Below are positions 10,741 to 64,000 of a stretch of 64,000 bases of DNA, piece after piece. Within the stretch, counting starts at the first letter, position 1; each line of letters opens with the position of its first letter. This DNA comes from Gordionus sp. m RMFG-2023 (Eukaryota; Nematomorpha; Gordioida; Chordodea; Parachordodidae): positions 41,145,366 through 41,209,365 of the forward strand of contig NC_088777.1 of assembly GCF_954871325.1 (NCBI RefSeq), read 5' to 3'. The position numbers and the translations under genes were made by a program. The notes beneath the pieces were generated by a model, which did no database searches, had not been told where the DNA came from, and saw nothing but the letters and a program-made list of their open reading frames with translations.

Positions 10741-12170
10741 CAAAATTTTTTCCAATATCAATCATTTTGAAACTAGATTTTTATTGTAAATTAAAAGATT
10801 TTGTAATTAATTATAAATATATTTTAATAATCTTTATATGTATTTATTAGGTTAATGATAATTACCAAGTCAACGTATAGCAATTTTCTAAATAATAACC
10901 TAATTTGCTAAATACCGAGCAAGATTAATTAAAATATAATAACACCCTCTTATTAATTAACATATATTATAAGGAAATCATGTGGTTGAGTCCGACCTTT
11001 TATATATCATCCCCCCAAGGATGGAATCATGGATTAAGAAGATAACATGATCTTTGCTGGGATTATAACCCAGAAAATCGGATTGATAAGCGACGATCTT
11101 GTCAAATAGGCTATAGACGCTTTCCAAAAATCATAATTTTTCAAATATATATTATAAATAAATTTGGCAGTATCTATCCAAATGAAAAATAAACAAAATA
11201 CAAATTTGATAATTAATCTATTTATTATATAAAATTAAAGGCGCTACTTATTTGTAAATTATTAGCGAGCTACCGCTATTCTTTTTTAAATTAGCGCTAA
11301 AGCTCCCGCTACTTTAACAACACTGAGCCCTACTAATTATAATATATTCGAAGAATTTTTAGTTAATTTGTTATTTTTGAATTTCCGCCATATCTTTTCG
11401 AAAAAATTACCTATTGTAATTTTGAATCACTGAAGAGGCAAATGGGGAAGTCAAATATATCCTTGGTAAAATCTATAAAAATATTAACTGCCAAGAATCA
11501 TTAAGAGATTAACAGAAGAACCAAGGATCTCAAAAAAAAATATTTTAAATTCCATATCGATAAATGAATATCAAAAAATAATTGGCCAGCCATTTGGCTT
11601 ATGATTAATTTTTTATTTAAATAAAACATTACGAATTGAAGTTATTTGTTTAAGAAAATTAAAGATGTCAATTTTTATTTATTTAGGAAAAAGGATGATA
11701 TATTTCTTTAAAAATATTGTCTATATATGAATTAGGTATAAATATTTAAAATGCATAGAAAGGTTTAAAAGTTTTTTACTGAGGAGGGTGGGGGGCGAGG
11801 TAACAGAAATTTAAAAAAGTAGCAAATGCACCCCCTCACCTTTTCATTCCCAGTAGTTATGCCCCTGGCAACAAATAAGCTTATGAGTTATGAATCCAGA
11901 GGATGCATATCAGTTTTCTTTTCATTTTGTCAGTTAAATTATCTTTATTATAAAAGAAATTACATAAAGCCATAAATATATTAAATAACATATCGTGAGG
12001 TTCTTGTATAATATTATAATCACAAAATAATATAAAGCTAATATTAATTTGCTATTTAATAAATAATATTCATCTTAATAGGCTACACTATTAAAATATA
12101 TCACAATTATAGTAATATTGAACAAACTAACAGTGCATAAAAAAAGCAGACGAGTAAATAATGGCTACAT
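10741..12170. other. Intergenic sequence downstream of both genes
   Basis: This lies beyond the dynein 3' end. It includes a patch at 11,230-11,330 rich in GCGCTAC/GCTACCGCTA words resembling the hAT remnant at 37.0-37.97 kb. A sequence at 11,848-11,868 (AGTAGTTATGCCCCTGG) resembles a hAT-type terminus. No gene is seen. Confidence 0.4.
11944..11949 (-). terminator. Candidate polyadenylation signal AATAAA for dynein
   Basis: AATAAA on the minus strand, about 220 nt downstream of the dynein stop codon. In such AT-rich sequence the hexamer can arise by chance, so it is only a candidate. Confidence 0.3.

Positions 12171-64000
<51,830 letters not shown>

Noticed and set aside
10980-11120. tRNA-like words (TGGTTGAGTCCG and GGGATTATAACCCAG)
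   Set aside because: The A-box-like and B-box-like parts lie on opposite strands and no cloverleaf or acceptor stem can be formed.

Overview
This is a very AT-rich animal (metazoan) nuclear window. It has many short introns with standard GT-AG ends, standard stop codons and a scatter of decayed transposons. I cannot name the species. The dynein protein is clearly metazoan cytoplasmic dynein but fast-evolving, which fits an AT-rich invertebrate.

The window is dominated by one gene. From 12,171 to beyond the right edge (64,000) the minus strand carries the cytoplasmic dynein 1 heavy chain (DYNC1H1 orthologue). I could place 69 exons by comparing their translations with the animal family as I know it from memory. 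Their splice phases agree from one exon to the next across all 68 introns and give one open frame of about 4,240 codons. It runs from the middle of the tail, through the linker, AAA1-AAA4, the stalk with the microtubule-binding domain, AAA5, AAA6 and the C-terminal domain, to a TAA stop at 12,171-12,173. The 5' end (N-terminal tail and promoter) lies outside the window. Features below give the exons domain by domain.

Left of dynein, tail to tail with it, is a small plus-strand gene (about 2,456-3,010). It encodes a G-patch protein resembling the N-terminal part of PINX1, the telomerase and ribosome-biogenesis factor. The 9 kb between the two genes holds no other gene I can support. It is filled with tandem duplications, a decayed PIF/Harbinger transposase whose exon end has been tandemly multiplied, two oppositely oriented 3' ends of the same LINE family, and MITEs.

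The dynein introns hold the other repeats. There is a nest of two LTR-element fossils (about 29.1-33.76 kb), one of which carries Ty3/gypsy pol remnants. There is a hAT element with an exact 8-bp target duplication (49,830-50,561), a second hAT remnant (about 37.0-37.97 kb), a LINE 3' end (48.7-49.0 kb), several copies of a MITE family whose ends read TATGTCGTATTGGGAT, and five 11-12 nt poly-G or poly-C runs.

I saw no CRISPR array, operon, tRNA or rRNA gene, or bacterial feature. I do not see a new multi-gene system. The most unusual items are the LTR nest edge only about 25 nt from a dynein splice donor, the low-complexity insertions in the AAA2 region, and the apparent absence of a conserved AAA5 segment.
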